Part shown: positions 63,782-64,000 of the stretch, in pieces
How the letters are laid out: each line of letters starts with the position of its first letter
Numbering within the stretch: position 1 is the first letter of the stretch
Assembly (NCBI RefSeq): GCF_022179325.1
Contig: NZ_BPQQ01000034.1
Span: forward strand, 124,001 to 188,000
Reading direction: 5' to 3'
From: Methylobacterium isbiliense
Lineage (GTDB): Bacteria; Pseudomonadota; Alphaproteobacteria; Rhizobiales; Beijerinckiaceae
Length of the DNA: 64,000 nucleotides
Notes under the pieces: generated by a model
Database searches by the model: none
Seen by the model: the letters and a program-made list of their open reading frames with translations, nothing else
Told to the model about the DNA's origin: nothing
Program-made: the position numbers and the translations under genes

Positions 63782-64000
63782 ATGAGCACCTATCGCTTCG
63801 ACCGGATCCTGAAGCCCCGTTCCGTCGCGCTCGCAGGCGCGAGCGGGCGGTCGACCTCGTTCGGGGCCGCGATCCTGCGCAACCTGCGCGGGGCGGCGTT
63901 CCCCGGGCCGATCTGGCCCGTGAACCCGCAGCGCGACCGCATCGACGACCTGCCGTGCTACCCCGCTATCGACGCCCTGCCGGAGGCCGCCGACCTCGTG
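63782..64000 (+). CDS. NDP-forming acyl-CoA synthetase/CoA-binding protein (3' end missing)
   Basis: The first 73 residues of a protein cut by the window end. MSTYRFDRILKPRSVALAGASGRSTSFGAAILRNLRGAAFPGPIWPVNPQRDRIDDLPCYPAI matches the CoA-binding N-terminal domain of ADP-forming acetyl-CoA synthetases, where the LAGASGRSTSFG loop holds CoA. The rest of the protein (succinyl-CoA-ligase-like and ATP-grasp domains, sometimes an acetyltransferase) would lie downstream. ATG 63782 is the start. It is divergent from the small periplasmic gene. Confidence 0.8.
   Translation, partial: MSTYRFDRILKPRSVALAGASGRSTSFGAAILRNLRGAAFPGPIWPVNPQRDRIDDLPCYPAIDALPEAADLV

Overview
The window is very GC-rich chromosomal DNA (about 70 % G+C by eye) with tightly packed genes, many GTG starts and frequent ATGA/GTGA stop-start overlaps. 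It looks like an alphaproteobacterium of the Methylobacterium/Microvirga type. Evidence: an F1-only atpHAGDC operon without F0 genes; a LysR regulator, FBPase-like protein, phosphoribulokinase and CbbY cluster; a single-chain indolepyruvate:ferredoxin oxidoreductase; an ECF42-type sigma factor with its DGPF/YCII partner; a near-perfect EcfG general-stress promoter; and a Rhizobiales-style intergenic palindrome. I saw no rRNA or tRNA gene, prophage, intact transposase or CRISPR array. Most long ORFs on the opposite strand of a real gene are GC-driven mirrors and were ignored.

Layout. 1-1.8 kb: end of a CLC chloride channel with CBS domains and an alpha/beta hydrolase. 1.8-8 kb: an import and catabolic locus (UTRA-type GntR regulator, GMC oxidoreductase and enolase-superfamily enzyme on the minus strand; an SsuABC/TauABC-like transporter on the plus strand) around an AT-rich divergent promoter with an inverted repeat. 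8-11.4 kb: a compact cAMP module (CRP-type regulator, FecR-domain protein, CHASE2 class III cyclase) preceded by a TGTGA-N6-TCACG site. 11.4-18.2 kb: class II DAHP synthase, a low-GC orphan gene, an orphan TRAP-type binding protein overlapping a PAS-GGDEF-EAL protein, and a small stress gene behind an EcfG promoter. 18.2-31.4 kb: ketopantoate reductase/GntR pair, a 27-residue membrane microprotein, cytochrome b561, riboflavin genes, guaB, a ruined VapBC module, MAPEG protein, RsmB-like methyltransferase, a hydrolase, a solitary rpsF paralogue and guaA. 31.4-36 kb: TetR, YdeI-like and membrane genes, a frameshifted TspO-like pseudogene and the ECF42/DGPF pair. 36-41.2 kb: ATP synthase F1 with a strong terminator. 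41.2-46.4 kb: the LysR/FBPase-like/PRK/CbbY/kinase group. 46.5-49 kb: a second SsuABC-like transporter. 49-55 kb: palindromic repeat, VapC pseudogene, peptidoglycan-binding protein, DivJ-like kinase with a near-CtrA box, CopZ-like protein and TipF-like degenerate EAL protein. 55-64 kb: indolepyruvate oxidoreductase, cysteine synthase family protein, ECF sigma/anti-sigma, BI-1 protein, parvulin isomerase and the start of an acyl-CoA synthetase.

The window is rich in signalling. Four local circuits deserve attention: the cAMP module with its own operator, the TRAP-binding-protein/c-di-GMP pair that lacks any transporter, the PRK-LysR cluster in which the FBPase has lost active-site residues, and the S6 paralogue followed by a coiled-coil protein. 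Gene calls are from reading translations, start codons and ribosome binding sites; no database search was possible.
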